This document shows positions 53,638 to 63,345 of a stretch of 64,000 nt of DNA, piece by piece. Positions within the stretch are counted from its first letter, which is position 1; each line of letters begins with the position of its first letter. Made by a program: the position numbers and the translations under genes. The stretch comes from Nostoc sp. UHCC 0302. Lineage in GTDB: Bacteria; Cyanobacteriota; Cyanobacteriia; Cyanobacteriales; Nostocaceae. The notes below the pieces were generated by a model. It was given only the letters and a program-made list of their open reading frames with translations, searched no databases and was not told the origin of the DNA. The stretch is taken from positions 1,924,501-1,988,500 of the forward strand of contig NZ_CP151099.1 in assembly GCF_038096175.1 (NCBI RefSeq), in the 5' to 3' direction.

Positions 53638-54420
53638 TTACTTACTCAACTGCAATAACTGCTGATTTGCGTGATTACCTTCACGACTCATTACTCGCTC
53701 AAGAACTGCTTCTCTAATACTTACAAACGCTTCACTGGCTCTGTCACGAGGACGCGAAATTCTCACAGGGATATCGAAGGAAATTTGTCCCTCTTCAATT
53801 ACTACGATTCGGTCTGCTAGTGCTACAGCCTCTTCCACATCATGGGTAACTAAAAAGGCAGTGAATTTTCGCTCTAGCCACAAATCTTCAATCAACTGCT
53901 GCATCTCCAAGCGAGTCAGAGCATCTAAAGCTCCCAAAGGCTCATCTAGTAACAGCAAACGTGGCTTACTCACTAATGCTCTTGCTAGTGATACCCTCTG
54001 CCGTTGTCCTCCAGATAGTACGTATGGCCATTCATCAGCCCTATCTTTGAGTCCGACTTTACCCAGCGCCCACAGAGCTTTTTCACGCCAATTATCTGGC
54101 AAGCCTAGACCCACATTTTGAATAACGCGCTTCCACGGTAGCAAACGAGGGTCTTGAAACATAACTGTTACAGAACGGCTGAGTTTATGCAGTGGTTCTC
54201 CATCAAGTAGTATGCCACCAGCAGTTGCTTTATCCAATCCTGAAATGAGCCGCAATAAGGTACTTTTTCCGCATCCACTACGTCCTACAATAGCAACAAA
54301 CTCTCCTGGTGCAACTTCTAAATTTAAAGAGTTTAATACAGTTTTATTGCCAAAAGTCTTTGTCAAATCCAAAACACTTAGTTGTGTACCTTGATGTGTA
54401 TCTTGCAAAGTTGAAGTCAT
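53638..54420 (-). CDS. ssuB: Sulfonate ABC transporter ATPase
   Basis: 260 residues. Walker [10 protein letters not shown] (about 43-51), Q-loop [11 protein letters not shown], signature [15 protein letters not shown], Walker [13 protein letters not shown] and switch H in [10 protein letters not shown]. The QDPRLLPW motif after the Q-loop is typical of nitrate/sulfonate/taurine transporters. With SsuC (138 bp upstream) and SsuA it would import sulfonates. The C-terminus (after about 225) is a regulatory-type extension with ISRPRDR. It starts at ATG 54420. Confidence 0.93.
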   Translation of the reverse strand: MTSTLQDTHQGTQLSVLDLTKTFGNKTVLNSLNLEVAPGEFVAIVGRSGCGKSTLLRLISGLDKATAGGILLDGEPLHKLSRSVTVMFQDPRLLPWKRVIQNVGLGLPDNWREKALWALGKVGLKDRADEWPYVLSGGQRQRVSLARALVSKPRLLLLDEPLGALDALTRLEMQQLIEDLWLERKFTAFLVTHDVEEAVALADRIVVIEEGQISFDIPVRISRPRDRASEAFVSIREAVLERVMSREGNHANQQLLQLSK

Positions 54421-54558
54421 GAGACAAAACTCCTTTTATAGAACAGTCATGATTTAACTATTTGGTTGCTGAAATTGAACAGCTTGCTGAGGAAACTAAA
54501 AATAAGGTAGCAGTCAAAAGTTCAAGGCTTTTTTAACTACTAACTTAGTAATTGCAAT

Positions 54559-55386
54559 CTATTTACGCTGCTGATAAGCGGGATTCCACGCTAAGAATTT
54601 TGTTTCTAACCCTCTAGCAACGGCATCTGCTAATTTACCTAGCAAGGCATAGATCACAATACTCAAAACCACCACATCAGTTTGCATGAACTCACGTGCA
54701 TTCATTGCCATGTAACCAAGCCCAGAATCTGCGGCGATAGTTTCTGCCACAATCAGTGTCAGCCACATAATCCCCAAGGAGAACCTAACTCCAACCAGAA
54801 TAGAAGATAATGCCCCTGGAAAAATAATCTGCCATAAAAGTTGTGGCGTTTTTAATCCATAGACTCTTCCCATCTCAATTAGTCCAGGATCAACACTACG
54901 AATTCCATGAAATGTGTTGAGATATATCGGGAAGAAAACCCCCATAGATACTAGAAATAATCTGGCTTGGTCACCAATCCCAAACCACAAAATTACTAGA
55001 GGAATTAATGCCAAATTAGGAATTGTGCGAAGCATTTGTAAAGAACTATCCAATAACTTTTCCGCTACACGAGAAAAGCCATTAAGTAATCCTAAACTGA
55101 AGCCAATACTGCCACCAACTATAAAACCAGATATTGCACGTCCAGCACTAATTCCGATGTGTTGAAATAGTTCTCCAGTGGAGGCTAGTTTAATTGCTGT
55201 GGCAATTACACCACTTGGGGCTGGTAAAATTCTGGTGGAAAGTAGACCAGTTCTCGAAGCAATTTCCCACAGCGTTAGTACTAGAATTGGCACAATCCAA
55301 GGAACTATTTTCTCGATTTGCGGGTTGTCTAGGAACGTATTTACGGATCTCCCGTAGCTTTTGCTGTTTTTCAGAGTAATAGTCAT
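54559..55386 (-). CDS. ssuC: Sulfonate ABC transporter permease
   Basis: 275 residues with six hydrophobic segments and an EAA-type loop (HGIRSVDPGLIEMGRVYGLKTPQLLWQIIFPGAL). It belongs to the BPD_transp_1 family of SsuC/TauC. The N-terminal tail is basic (LKNSKSYGRSVNTF). It starts at ATG 55386. It lies 87 bp downstream of ssuD and upstream of ssuB, so the transcription order is ssuD-ssuC-ssuB. Confidence 0.92.
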   Translation of the reverse strand: MTITLKNSKSYGRSVNTFLDNPQIEKIVPWIVPILVLTLWEIASRTGLLSTRILPAPSGVIATAIKLASTGELFQHIGISAGRAISGFIVGGSIGFSLGLLNGFSRVAEKLLDSSLQMLRTIPNLALIPLVILWFGIGDQARLFLVSMGVFFPIYLNTFHGIRSVDPGLIEMGRVYGLKTPQLLWQIIFPGALSSILVGVRFSLGIMWLTLIVAETIAADSGLGYMAMNAREFMQTDVVVLSIVIYALLGKLADAVARGLETKFLAWNPAYQQRK

Positions 55387-55473
55387 CGAAATTTGGATTT
55401 TCCTAGAAGTATTGTCAACATAATTCTTAATTTGTAATTAGCTCTTTAATTACGAATTAAGAATTACGAATTA

Positions 55474-56619
55474 TCATGAGGCACTCGTTAGTTGTTTAGC
55501 AAATTTCTCATGTGCAGCTATTTCGCCATAAGGACTCAAGACTTGTGGCGTTATTGCAGGTTGGTTCTGCACAGGTAGGCGTGGAAACAATAATTCAGCG
55601 GTACGATATGCTTCTTCTAGATGAGGATATCCAGATAGAACAAAGGTATCTATGCCTAAATCGCGATATTCCAGCATCCTAGCAGCAACAGTATCGGGAT
55701 CTCCAACTAGAGCAGTACCAGCACCATTCCGTACCAATCCAATCCCTGTCCATAGATTGGGGCTGATTTCTAAAGTTTCTCGGCTGCCACTGTGTAGTTG
55801 ACTCATGCGCCGCTGTCCTTCAGAATCAGAAGTGGCTAAGGCTTGTTGGGCTTTGGCGATCGCTTCTTCATCGACATACTTAATTAGTTCATTGGCAGCA
55901 TCCCAAGCAGCTGATTCGGTTTCTCGGACAATTACGTGCATCCGAATTCCAAAACTGACTGTTCTGCCTTGTTCTGCTGCTAGTTGCCGAACTTCGGCAA
56001 TCTTTTGGGCTACTTGCTTTGGTGGTTCTCCCCAAGTCAGGTAGACATCAATATGCTTGGCAGCAACTCGTTTGGCTGCCGCAGATGAACCGCCAAACCA
56101 CAATGGCGGATAGGGACTTTGAATTGGTGGGAATAAAAGCTTGCCCCCTTTGATGTCTAGATATTTGCCTTGAAAGTCAACTGTTTCCCCGCTAACAATG
56201 CCTCGCCAAACTGTCAAGAATTCATCGGTTAAATCATAGCGATCGTCATGACTAAGATGCAAACCATCCCCAGCAAGGTGTTCCGGATCGCCACCTGTGA
56301 CTACATTAATCAACAATCTGCCTTTAGAAATCCTGTCAAATGTTGCTGCCATGCGCGCAGCAGCACCAGGGGAAGTAATTCCTGGACGGATTGCTACCAG
56401 AAATTTCATCCGTTTGGTAACGGATATAAAAGAGGCAGCGGTAATCCAAGCATCTTCACAAGAACGCCCTGTAGGTAACAATGCGCCTGTATAGCCTAAA
56501 TTATCTACAGCTTGGGCAATTTGCTGCAAATAATCCGGGGTAACTACACGAGAACCAATATCTGTTCCTAAATAGCGTCCGTCGTGAGACCCAGTAGGGA
56601 TAAACCAAAGAATTTGCAT
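55474..56619 (-). CDS. ssuD: FMNH2-dependent alkanesulfonate monooxygenase
   Basis: 381 residues, luciferase-like TIM barrel. Typical SsuD features: the N-terminal [15 protein letters not shown], conserved Cys in GRSCEDAW (about 54), [32 protein letters not shown], and the C-terminal [16 protein letters not shown]. It cleaves C-S of alkanesulfonates with O2 and FMNH2, releasing sulfite and an aldehyde. A flavin reductase SsuE is not in the window. It starts at ATG 56619, leading ssuD-ssuC-ssuB. A perfect 8-bp inverted repeat lies 24-57 bp upstream. Confidence 0.95.
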   Translation of the reverse strand: MQILWFIPTGSHDGRYLGTDIGSRVVTPDYLQQIAQAVDNLGYTGALLPTGRSCEDAWITAASFISVTKRMKFLVAIRPGITSPGAAARMAATFDRISKGRLLINVVTGGDPEHLAGDGLHLSHDDRYDLTDEFLTVWRGIVSGETVDFQGKYLDIKGGKLLFPPIQSPYPPLWFGGSSAAAKRVAAKHIDVYLTWGEPPKQVAQKIAEVRQLAAEQGRTVSFGIRMHVIVRETESAAWDAANELIKYVDEEAIAKAQQALATSDSEGQRRMSQLHSGSRETLEISPNLWTGIGLVRNGAGTALVGDPDTVAARMLEYRDLGIDTFVLSGYPHLEEAYRTAELLFPRLPVQNQPAITPQVLSPYGEIAAHEKFAKQLTSAS

Positions 56620-56642
56620 TTCTGTCAGGGTACGAGGTTTTA

Positions 56643-56676
56643 AAACTACGATAATTCGACCGAAATACCGTAGTTT
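56643..56676. promoter_or_regulatory. Candidate operator upstream of ssuD (CGTAGTTT inverted repeat)
   Basis: AAACTACG (56643-56650) and CGTAGTTT (56669-56676) form a perfect inverted repeat with an 18-bp spacer, just upstream of the ssuD start. The extended right arm TACCGTAGTTT recurs reversed at 59976-59986 before the AprA-like gene. A shared regulator binding site is proposed, not shown. Confidence 0.5.
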
Positions 56677-57103
56677 ATAGACAAAATTTTAACCGATATT
56701 ACTCAAAAATCAACTCAGCTTGACGATTAGTAATGAACTATTACCTGTAAAACTAACGCCTTTCACAAAAATTTTGGCACTTTTATCAGTGAAATAGCTG
56801 TATTGGAAAATACAAAAGCTCTCAGAGTAAATCACATATTTGACTGAGCAATGATGTCTGTAGTCTATCTACTGCAACAGTTACAATCTGCTCTTACTTT
56901 TTGTGTTGGGGAAAGTCTAACAGCTTACTGCTTATAAGCATAGTTTTTGCAAACACTATCAAACGAATACTTTGAACCTCAAGTAATTAATTGTAATGAC
57001 ACCCATAACAAAAGCCGAATTTTTGCTGTTGTGATTGGCGGCACTTTTTCAAATAATATCAGAGGTCAGGCTGCAAGTATCTGTAAATCTATCGATTTAC
57101 CGT
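56677..57103. other. Spacer between ssuD and the porin
   Basis: No gene supported. It contains a small palindrome GTAAATC-TATC-GATTTAC (57083-57100) and an open frame from 56947 that runs into antisense of the porin, without ribosome site or family match. Confidence 0.4.
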
Positions 57104-57127
57104 ATAAAACTCAGAGAAAAGCCTCTG
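57104..57127 (-). terminator. Candidate terminator of the porin gene
   Basis: Read on the minus strand: CAGAG-GCTTTT-CTCTG followed by AGTTTTA, 3 bp after the porin stop codon. The stem is short, so confidence is low. Confidence 0.35.
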
Positions 57128-57129
57128 GG

Positions 57130-58833
57130 TTAGAAAGTAAACGTTGTACGCAGACTACCTACCCAAATCGGATCGTTATTATCATTATGCTCTGGCGCTG
57201 TAATCACAAAGAAATCAGGGGTAATAGTAATGTTGTCATTTATCCGATGGGTATAGAAAGCCTCTAGATGTAAAGAAGTATCTGGATCTTCTCTGACTGG
57301 CGCACCAGGTCTAGTGCGATAATCACTACTAGTAACTTTGGGTGGTACACCAACGATAACTCCACCGATATTACCTTTTTTAAACAAATCTGGGAAACCA
57401 ATAGTCAATGCAGTGTTAATAATAGTTGCACTGTCATCGGGGCCATTTTCTCGATTGGCAATTGTGTAGCCAAACCAACCACCTAAAGTTAAGGTATTAC
57501 TAGCTCTCCAATTAAATTGAAGTCCGAAGTTATTGGTTGTAGTGGAGTTTTGTTCAAAAGGATTTCTAGCAAAAGTACTACCTGTACCACCAGTGATGTT
57601 AAAACCAGTTGCAGTACCGTAGTATTTGCGGACGTAGGTCAGACCAACATCTAGCCGACGAGTTGGCGATAAGGTTAGCTGAACAAGTGCCGCATTGTTG
57701 GCATTAAAAAACCCATTACCAGTACCATTTGGTTGATTAACCTGACTATCAGTTCCTATGTAACCTAAGTTTAATTGCAATTGATCACTAAATTTGTAAG
57801 CTAAAGCAGCACCAGCTCCATCAAATCCAGGTCGGTAAACAGTAGGGTTAAAGGCGGCAAACCGCGAAGTAGCACCATTAATTCCCCCAACTGGGGCATT
57901 TAAGGTCGGAGTAAATGTAGCTGGTTGAAGCGCTCTTGGCCCTATCCAAACAGTGATATTTTTGCCTAATGGGAAACGATATGTTAACTGACTGAGATAG
58001 CTTCCTTGCCTACCATCACTATCAAAGGTAAAACGGCTCATCGCAGTTCCCGTACTACTTGTCAAGTTAGCAATAGTGCTTCCACCTGTGATGAGAGTGG
58101 TTAGTTGGTCTCTGCCAGTAAAGCTAGTTTGGAAGTTAAGTCTGGCACGGTAACCAAGAAAAGTTTGAGTCTCATCTTTAGTATCGTCTGCGGATGTATT
58201 ATTCGCGCGATCGCCAAATGTATCAGCAACCACGAATGTCGCGTCACCAACTAGTTTAGTAGTTGTAGAAAACTGATTGGCTTCCACCTCAGCTTGACGT
58301 GTTTCTAAATTGTCAACTCTGCCTCGCAATGTTGCTAGTTCAGGTGCAAATTGTTCTTGCAGCTTTTGCAAAGTTGCTACGTCTTCCCGTCGTACCAGTT
58401 CTCCGGTGTTAGTGGCAATTAGTTCGTTGAGGCGATTTAAGGCTGCATTCAAACCAGCCGCAAATTCATAACGGCTTAAAGAACGATTACCTTTAAATGT
58501 GCCATCTGGATATCCTGCAATTACACCGTAGCGCTCAACCAGAGACTGCAATGCTTGAAAAGCCCAATCTGTGGGCTGAACATCAGACAGTTCTGAGACA
58601 GACGTTACTTGTGCTAAGGAATTATTAGAATCTTTTTGAGACTTTGGGGGTTTGGCAAGAGCATCAAGCGCACTGCCGGGGGTAATAGCAGTCGGAGCAA
58701 TATCTTGAATTTTTGGTACTGCTTGCTGTGTTGGCTCTTTTGTTTCTGCTTCACCCGCGATCGCTGCCGAAGACAAGACTACACTAAACAAGGCTGGGAT
58801 CAATAACAAATAATTCCACAAAACTTTAGACAT
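57130..58833 (-). CDS. SLH-domain, OprB-type outer membrane porin
   Basis: 567 residues from ATG 58833 (a GTG six codons upstream is possible; TGAGGA precedes ATG by 11 nt). Signal peptide to about 28. An SLH domain (about 85-150; DVQPTDWAFQALQSLVERYGVIAGYPDGTFKGNRSLSRYEFAAGL) anchors to pectic-type peptidoglycan. It is followed by a short coiled coil (about 165-190) and an OprB-like beta barrel ending in aromatic F (TFTF). It is the cyanobacterial iron-uptake/Som-type porin family. Placed next to ssuD and the divergent organosulfur genes, it may serve uptake of their substrate, but the family is large and general. Confidence 0.88.
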   Translation of the reverse strand: MSKVLWNYLLLIPALFSVVLSSAAIAGEAETKEPTQQAVPKIQDIAPTAITPGSALDALAKPPKSQKDSNNSLAQVTSVSELSDVQPTDWAFQALQSLVERYGVIAGYPDGTFKGNRSLSRYEFAAGLNAALNRLNELIATNTGELVRREDVATLQKLQEQFAPELATLRGRVDNLETRQAEVEANQFSTTTKLVGDATFVVADTFGDRANNTSADDTKDETQTFLGYRARLNFQTSFTGRDQLTTLITGGSTIANLTSSTGTAMSRFTFDSDGRQGSYLSQLTYRFPLGKNITVWIGPRALQPATFTPTLNAPVGGINGATSRFAAFNPTVYRPGFDGAGAALAYKFSDQLQLNLGYIGTDSQVNQPNGTGNGFFNANNAALVQLTLSPTRRLDVGLTYVRKYYGTATGFNITGGTGSTFARNPFEQNSTTTNNFGLQFNWRASNTLTLGGWFGYTIANRENGPDDSATIINTALTIGFPDLFKKGNIGGVIVGVPPKVTSSDYRTRPGAPVREDPDTSLHLEAFYTHRINDNITITPDFFVITAPEHNDNNDPIWVGSLRTTFTF

Positions 58834-58851
58834 GGGTTGTTTGTTCCTCAC

Positions 58852-60173
58852 ACAATATCAACTAAATTTCACTGGTCAATCTTTTTACGTAGCTACCAGA
58901 CGCTTGTGGAAGAGCGAACATCCGTATATATGATGATTCCTGGAATTCTAATGCTTGCAAGTTGTTTTGTTGATTCCAATTTCTTTACTTTTGTAAAACA
59001 ACTTCAGTTTCAATAACTTGTTGATACACACACATAGCGAATTGCCACGAGACACCGCTCACTGTTTAGTAATAACGGAATCATCGATTGTAATCAACTT
59101 ATTAAGAATGGCGGCGAATAACTATTTTTCTTGTAGTAAACGCAAGCCTTTCATGGCAGACATATTTTTTAGTAAGCTCTTTTCTCTCAATAGATGGTGC
59201 TAAATATTAATGTTTTTTGAGCATTATGCTTCAGCACCAGTTTCTACTCGCTGTTTTTGGTCAAGAGCATCAGCCTAAAAATTGTAATCTGTAGATGATT
59301 ATCTTAAACACGATTGGCAGCCTCTCTGGTAAAGCTAGAGGTAGCGATTGTTCCGTAGCTACTCATTTGCTCATCCCAAATTAACTGAGACTTGTGGCAA
59401 AAATTTTTTACCTGCCTTACAATCAGTTCTAAGATTAAAAACAAAGTCTGTTTTCCTAAACTGAACACTCAAAATTGCAATCGGTTACAACCGACTGTAG
59501 TAATTGATTAAAAGGGCTATTATCCCAATAAAAGTTTTACAAACGTTTGCTACATTGCATACTCTTCTTAGAGGTTAAATATCTGAATCTCCTCTAGCGC
59601 CAATACGCTTTGCTGATATCTTCTCACACTTGGGTTTGTAAAAGAAACAGACTCAACAAACATTTATTAAATGCTCAGCAGCTAAAATGAGCTACTTTCA
59701 TTAGATGACAATTCTGATAAACATTGGTAAACGTCTTGAATATGAATTGGATTCCTTTTTGGATTGCGTAACTGCTTGATATTTGACACATAAACCACAG
59801 TAAGTCTATCGACATTTCGTAGTTTTGACATAACTTTGGATATTTGCACAATTTTGCGTAAAAATCAATACCCTTTAGGATGATTAAAAATTCATTTTAC
59901 ATAAGTTTACTTTTCAATTTGTCATAATCGGATACTTGCTTTTTGCTGGAAACTATGAAAAACTCTGTTATGTACAAACTACGGTAAATCCGTCAAGTTA
60001 TAGTAGATTTTGAAAGTAAAAATCTTAATCTATCGGCAACCTCAGCAAAAAAGGTAAAGATTTAGGCTGCAAGCAAGTTGCTTACAAGCAAATAAAGTTT
60101 TGTGATGGTGTGCAGCATCGATGGGGTGAAGACTTGATTTTTAAAACTTTATCGATGGGGGAAATACTAACTG
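58852..60173. other. 1.3-kb divergent control region of the organosulfur genes
   Basis: No gene with support. It contains CGTAGTTT at 59818-59825, AAACTACGGTA at 59976-59986, and a direct repeat ATCGATGGGG at about 60117 and 60151, the second just before the AprA-like start. The rest is AT-rich. It must hold the promoters of the porin and of the AprA-like operon. A small ORF near 59018 lacks support. Confidence 0.45.
59976..59986. promoter_or_regulatory. Candidate regulator site upstream of the AprA-like operon
   Basis: AAACTACGGTA is the exact reverse complement of TACCGTAGTTT at 56666-56676 before ssuD. A second half-site CGTAGTTT lies at 59818-59825 in inverse orientation. Position is about 190 bp before the start codon at 60174. 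Confidence 0.45.
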
Positions 60174-61802
60174 ATGCTAGAGACGTTAACAACTGATTTT
60201 GAACTCAAATTAGAAGCAGATGTGCTTGTGATTGGAGGCGGGCCAGCAGGTACTTGGGCAGCGTGGAGTGCTGCATCTAGTGGGGCTAAGGTTGTACTCG
60301 TAGATAAAGGGTACTGTGGTACTACAGGATGCGCTGCTGCGTCAGGTAATGGTGTTTGGTACGTGCCACCCGATCAAGAAGCGCGGGAAGCAGCAATGGC
60401 GAGCCGGGAATCATTGGGTGGATTCTTATCTAACCGTAAGTGGATGGATCGGGTACTGAATCAGACCTACGTCAACATCAATCGGTTAGCAGAGTGGGGT
60501 TATCCCTTTCCTACAGACGACGAAGGTAAACCCTATCGGCGATCGCTGCAAGGGCCAGAATATATGCGGCTGATGCGGCGGCAAATTAAAAGGGCAGGAG
60601 TAAAGATTTTAGACCACAGCCCAGCTTTGGAATTATTGGTTGATGAAGATGGTGCTGTTGGTGGTGCAACTGGTGTCAACCGTCAGACTGGTAGCAGATG
60701 GGCAGTACGAACAAAAGCCACAATCATCGCTACCGGCGGCTGTGCATTTTTGAGCAAAGCGTTAGGATGCAACGTCTTAACGGGGGATGGTTATTTAATG
60801 GCAGCAGAAGCTGGGGCCGAGATGTCAGGCATGGAATTTTCCAACGCTTATGGCATCTCTCCCGCTTTTTCTTCAGTCACCAAAACCCTCTTTTATAAAT
60901 GGGCAACCTTCACCTACGAAGACGGTACTGTGATTCCGGGGGCAGGTTCCCAGAAAGGACGTTCAGTAATAGCAGAGACATTGCTGCAACAGCCAGTTTA
61001 CGCCATCATAGATAAAGCACCTGAATCGATGCGGGCATCTATGCGTTTAGCGCAACCCAACTTCTTCTTACCCTTTGACCGTGCAGGTATCGATCCATTC
61101 ACTCAACGGTTCCCTGTTACCTTGCGTTTAGAAGGGACTGTGCGTGGTACAGGTGGAATCAGAATTTTAGATGATAGCTGTGCAACTTCTGTAAGAGGAC
61201 TCTATGCTGCTGGAGATGCAGCCACACGCGAATTAATTTGTGGCGGCTTTACTGGTGGTGGTAGCCACAATGCTGCTTGGGCAATTTCTTCTGGCTATTG
61301 GTCAGGTAAGTCTGCCACCGAATATGCCACTAGTTTAGATGAAATATTAACTCAGCGCCGTGTCAAGGGAGTTGGGGAAGTAGCATTACAATCAAGAAGC
61401 GCTCATTCTTCCTCAACTTTTGCCACTGATGAAGTCATTCAGGCGGTACAAGCTGAAGTATTTCCCTACGAGCGGAATTATTTCCGTACAGAACAAGGCT
61501 TAACCGAGTCTCTTGGTAGACTAAATTATCTTTGGCAAGAAATCCAAACCCAGGTAACATCAGGGAAAGAGCTTATTAGAGCGCGGGAAGCAGCGGCAAT
61601 GGTGGCCACAGCCAGATGGATGTATAGCAGTGCCATTGAACGTAAAGAGACTCGTGGGATGCACAGACATCTAGACTATCCTCAGCAAGATAATCATCAG
61701 CAACATTACCTGATTAGTGGTGGCTTAGATCAAGTATGGGTCAAAGCACAGCCACTAAATGGTGTAGAAAAATCTTCATCTAAAGTTGGGGTGGCGGCGT
61801 GA
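60174..61802 (+). CDS. AprA-like FAD flavoprotein (fumarate reductase/APS reductase alpha type)
   Basis: 542 residues. N-terminal FAD Rossmann motif VLVIGGGPAGTWAA (residues 14-27) with the Glu/Asp-type DKG after the second strand, then GCAAASGNGVWYV, typical of the succinate dehydrogenase / fumarate reductase / APS reductase alpha family. The C-terminal motif AAGDAATRELICGGFTGGGSHNAAWA closes the FAD site. It is shorter than dissimilatory AprA (about 640 residues), lacking insertions. An AprB-like ferredoxin is translationally coupled (GTGA overlap), so they form a complex. The substrate is unknown; the context suggests a sulfur compound. GGGGGA lies about 11 nt before the ATG. Confidence 0.82.
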   Translation: MLETLTTDFELKLEADVLVIGGGPAGTWAAWSAASSGAKVVLVDKGYCGTTGCAAASGNGVWYVPPDQEAREAAMASRESLGGFLSNRKWMDRVLNQTYVNINRLAEWGYPFPTDDEGKPYRRSLQGPEYMRLMRRQIKRAGVKILDHSPALELLVDEDGAVGGATGVNRQTGSRWAVRTKATIIATGGCAFLSKALGCNVLTGDGYLMAAEAGAEMSGMEFSNAYGISPAFSSVTKTLFYKWATFTYEDGTVIPGAGSQKGRSVIAETLLQQPVYAIIDKAPESMRASMRLAQPNFFLPFDRAGIDPFTQRFPVTLRLEGTVRGTGGIRILDDSCATSVRGLYAAGDAATRELICGGFTGGGSHNAAWAISSGYWSGKSATEYATSLDEILTQRRVKGVGEVALQSRSAHSSSTFATDEVIQAVQAEVFPYERNYFRTEQGLTESLGRLNYLWQEIQTQVTSGKELIRAREAAAMVATARWMYSSAIERKETRGMHRHLDYPQQDNHQQHYLISGGLDQVWVKAQPLNGVEKSSSKVGVAA

Positions 61803-62128
61803 TTGAATTGGTCAGCGAGTCAAGATGCGTGAAGTGTAATATCTGCGTCGATGTTTGCCCAACCAACGTATTTGACCTTGTGCCTGGCGCTCCGCCAACG
61901 ATAGCACGCAAGAGTGACTGCCAAACCTGTTATATGTGCGAATTGTATTGCCCTGTTGACGCTCTTTATGTTGCACCAGAAAGTGATATCTCTAGTTCAG
62001 TCAACGAGGCAGAATTGGCAGAAGCAGGGTTACTAGGTAGTTACCGTGAAAATGTTGGTTGGGGGCCGAAACGGACATCAACAGCAAAAATTGATCAAAC
62101 ATTCCAGATACTCAAGCAGATCAAGTAG
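61799..62128 (+). CDS. AprB-like two-[4Fe-4S] ferredoxin
   Basis: 109 residues from GTG 61799, overlapping the upstream stop by 4 bp. Two cluster motifs are seen: CVKCNICVDVCP (residues 9-20) and CQTCYMCELYCP (about 42-53), both C-x2-C-x2-C-x3-CP, so two [4Fe-4S] clusters. This matches AprB-type subunits that shuttle electrons to or from the flavoprotein. The C-terminal tail of about 50 residues contains VNEAELAEAGLLGSYREN and probably wraps the partner. The donor is unknown; a ferredoxin-dependent or photosynthetic source is plausible. Confidence 0.88.
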   Translation: MIELVSESRCVKCNICVDVCPTNVFDLVPGAPPTIARKSDCQTCYMCELYCPVDALYVAPESDISSSVNEAELAEAGLLGSYRENVGWGPKRTSTAKIDQTFQILKQIK

Positions 62129-62148
62129 AACAGCGGAGAAAAAATTCA

Positions 62149-63188
62149 TGCTGTCGTTAGCAGTAGGAAAAGGTTCTATCAATCAAAATAGATTTACTTC
62201 AAGATGGTCAATATTAGGAGCTTGTTTCCTACTGCTACTAACTACAGCGTGTAGCCAAAGTGAAATAAAATCCACTCAGTCTGCAAATGCCACTGATACT
62301 AGCTCTGTTGTTGCATCTAGTGCTTCTATCCTACGCATAGGCTATGTAGGTACTACCCAACCCACAGGGCCACTTGGTTGGGCAAAGCGTAAGGGAATAT
62401 TAGAGCGTGAGTTGCAAAAAGCCGGATTTAAAAATATTACATTTGCCCGATTTCCTAATGGGCCGGATCTCAACGAGGCTTTAGTAGCAGGTCAATTAGA
62501 TGTTGGTTTTTTAGGCGATACACCAGCAATAGTTTTGAGAGCTAGGGGTGTTGAAACCCGATTAATTCGGATCACTCAATTTAATACAACTGCTTGGTTA
62601 GTAGCGAAAAAGAATGGCCCCCGCACACTTGCTGAACTTAAAGGCCAGAAAATAGCTACTCAGAAAGGTTCTTATATGCATCGATACCTACTGGGTTTGT
62701 TAGATGAATCTAAAATTGCCAAAGATGTAAAAGTTGTTCACTTGATGACTACTGAGGCCAAGTCTGCTCTAGAACGTGGTGATGTGGCAGCTTATGCAAC
62801 TTCAAGCGATTTGGGGCCTTTTCTCAAATCGCAAGGGTTTCCAGTGATTGATTCTTCTGCAAATCATAATGGTCTTTCTGGGACATCATTAGTAGTTGCA
62901 ACCGAAAACTTTCTAGCTAAACAGCCTAATTTCCCAGAGAAGTTGAACGCAGTCTTGACAGAAGCAACTAAAGATTTAAAAGCAAATTCTGAAGAATACT
63001 ATAAATACCACGCCGAGACTACTAAATACCCACTCGAAATTATCAAAGTATCTTATCCACTCAAACAAATATCAGAAGAACCATTACCGCCAGAGGGAGT
63101 GAAACTTTTAGAAGGCACAAAGAATTTTTTAGTCTCGCAACATTTGGCAAAGTCAAATTTTCAACTAACTGACTGGGTTGCTAAGTAA
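62149..63188 (+). CDS. Second sulfonate/taurine-type solute-binding lipoprotein
   Basis: 346 residues from ATG 62149. Signal peptide with lipobox LTTAC (Cys near 36), then a Ser/Thr-rich linker and an NMT1/SsuA-like fold (LRIGYVGTTQPTGPLGWAKRKG, NEALVAGQLDVGFLGDTPAIV, LKGQKIATQKGSYMHRYLLGLL). It is only distantly related to the SsuA at 49048, so it probably takes a different ligand and delivers it to SsuBC or another transporter. It begins 20 bp after the ferredoxin gene, on the same strand and likely in the same transcript. A longer frame overlapping the ferredoxin is rejected. Confidence 0.86.
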
Positions 63189-63239
63189 GAGTGGGGATGA
63201 GAGAGCAGGGGACAAGCAAAATAAATATTACTCATGACT

Positions 63240-63300
63240 CTTGTACAGACGCGTAGACACTCGAAGAGCGGCTTCTCGTAAGAGTATAATCACCTCTCTC
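63240..63300. repeat. Long-form palindromic repeat with TCTCGTAAGAGTATAATC core
   Basis: TTGTACAGACGCGTAGACAC then TCGAAGAGCGGCTTCTCGTAAGAGTATAATC, closely matching 44334-44390 and the reverse of 35577-35632. It lies between the lipoprotein and amidohydrolase genes, on a transcript that would have to cross it. Confidence 0.75.
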
Positions 63301-63345
63301 CAAATGCCCAAATATTTACTTTTTGAATAATTAGGGTAAATTATC

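Noticed and set aside
56947-57267. Plus-strand frame of 106 residues
   Set aside because: Half of it is antisense to the porin gene; no ribosome site and no recognised motif.
59018-59203. 61-residue plus-strand frame in the 1.3-kb spacer
   Set aside because: No ribosome site, no motif, atypical composition.
62046-62148. Longer frame of the second solute-binding protein overlapping the ferredoxin
   Set aside because: The first residues are a shifted reading of the ferredoxin gene; the lipoprotein signal peptide begins at the later ATG.
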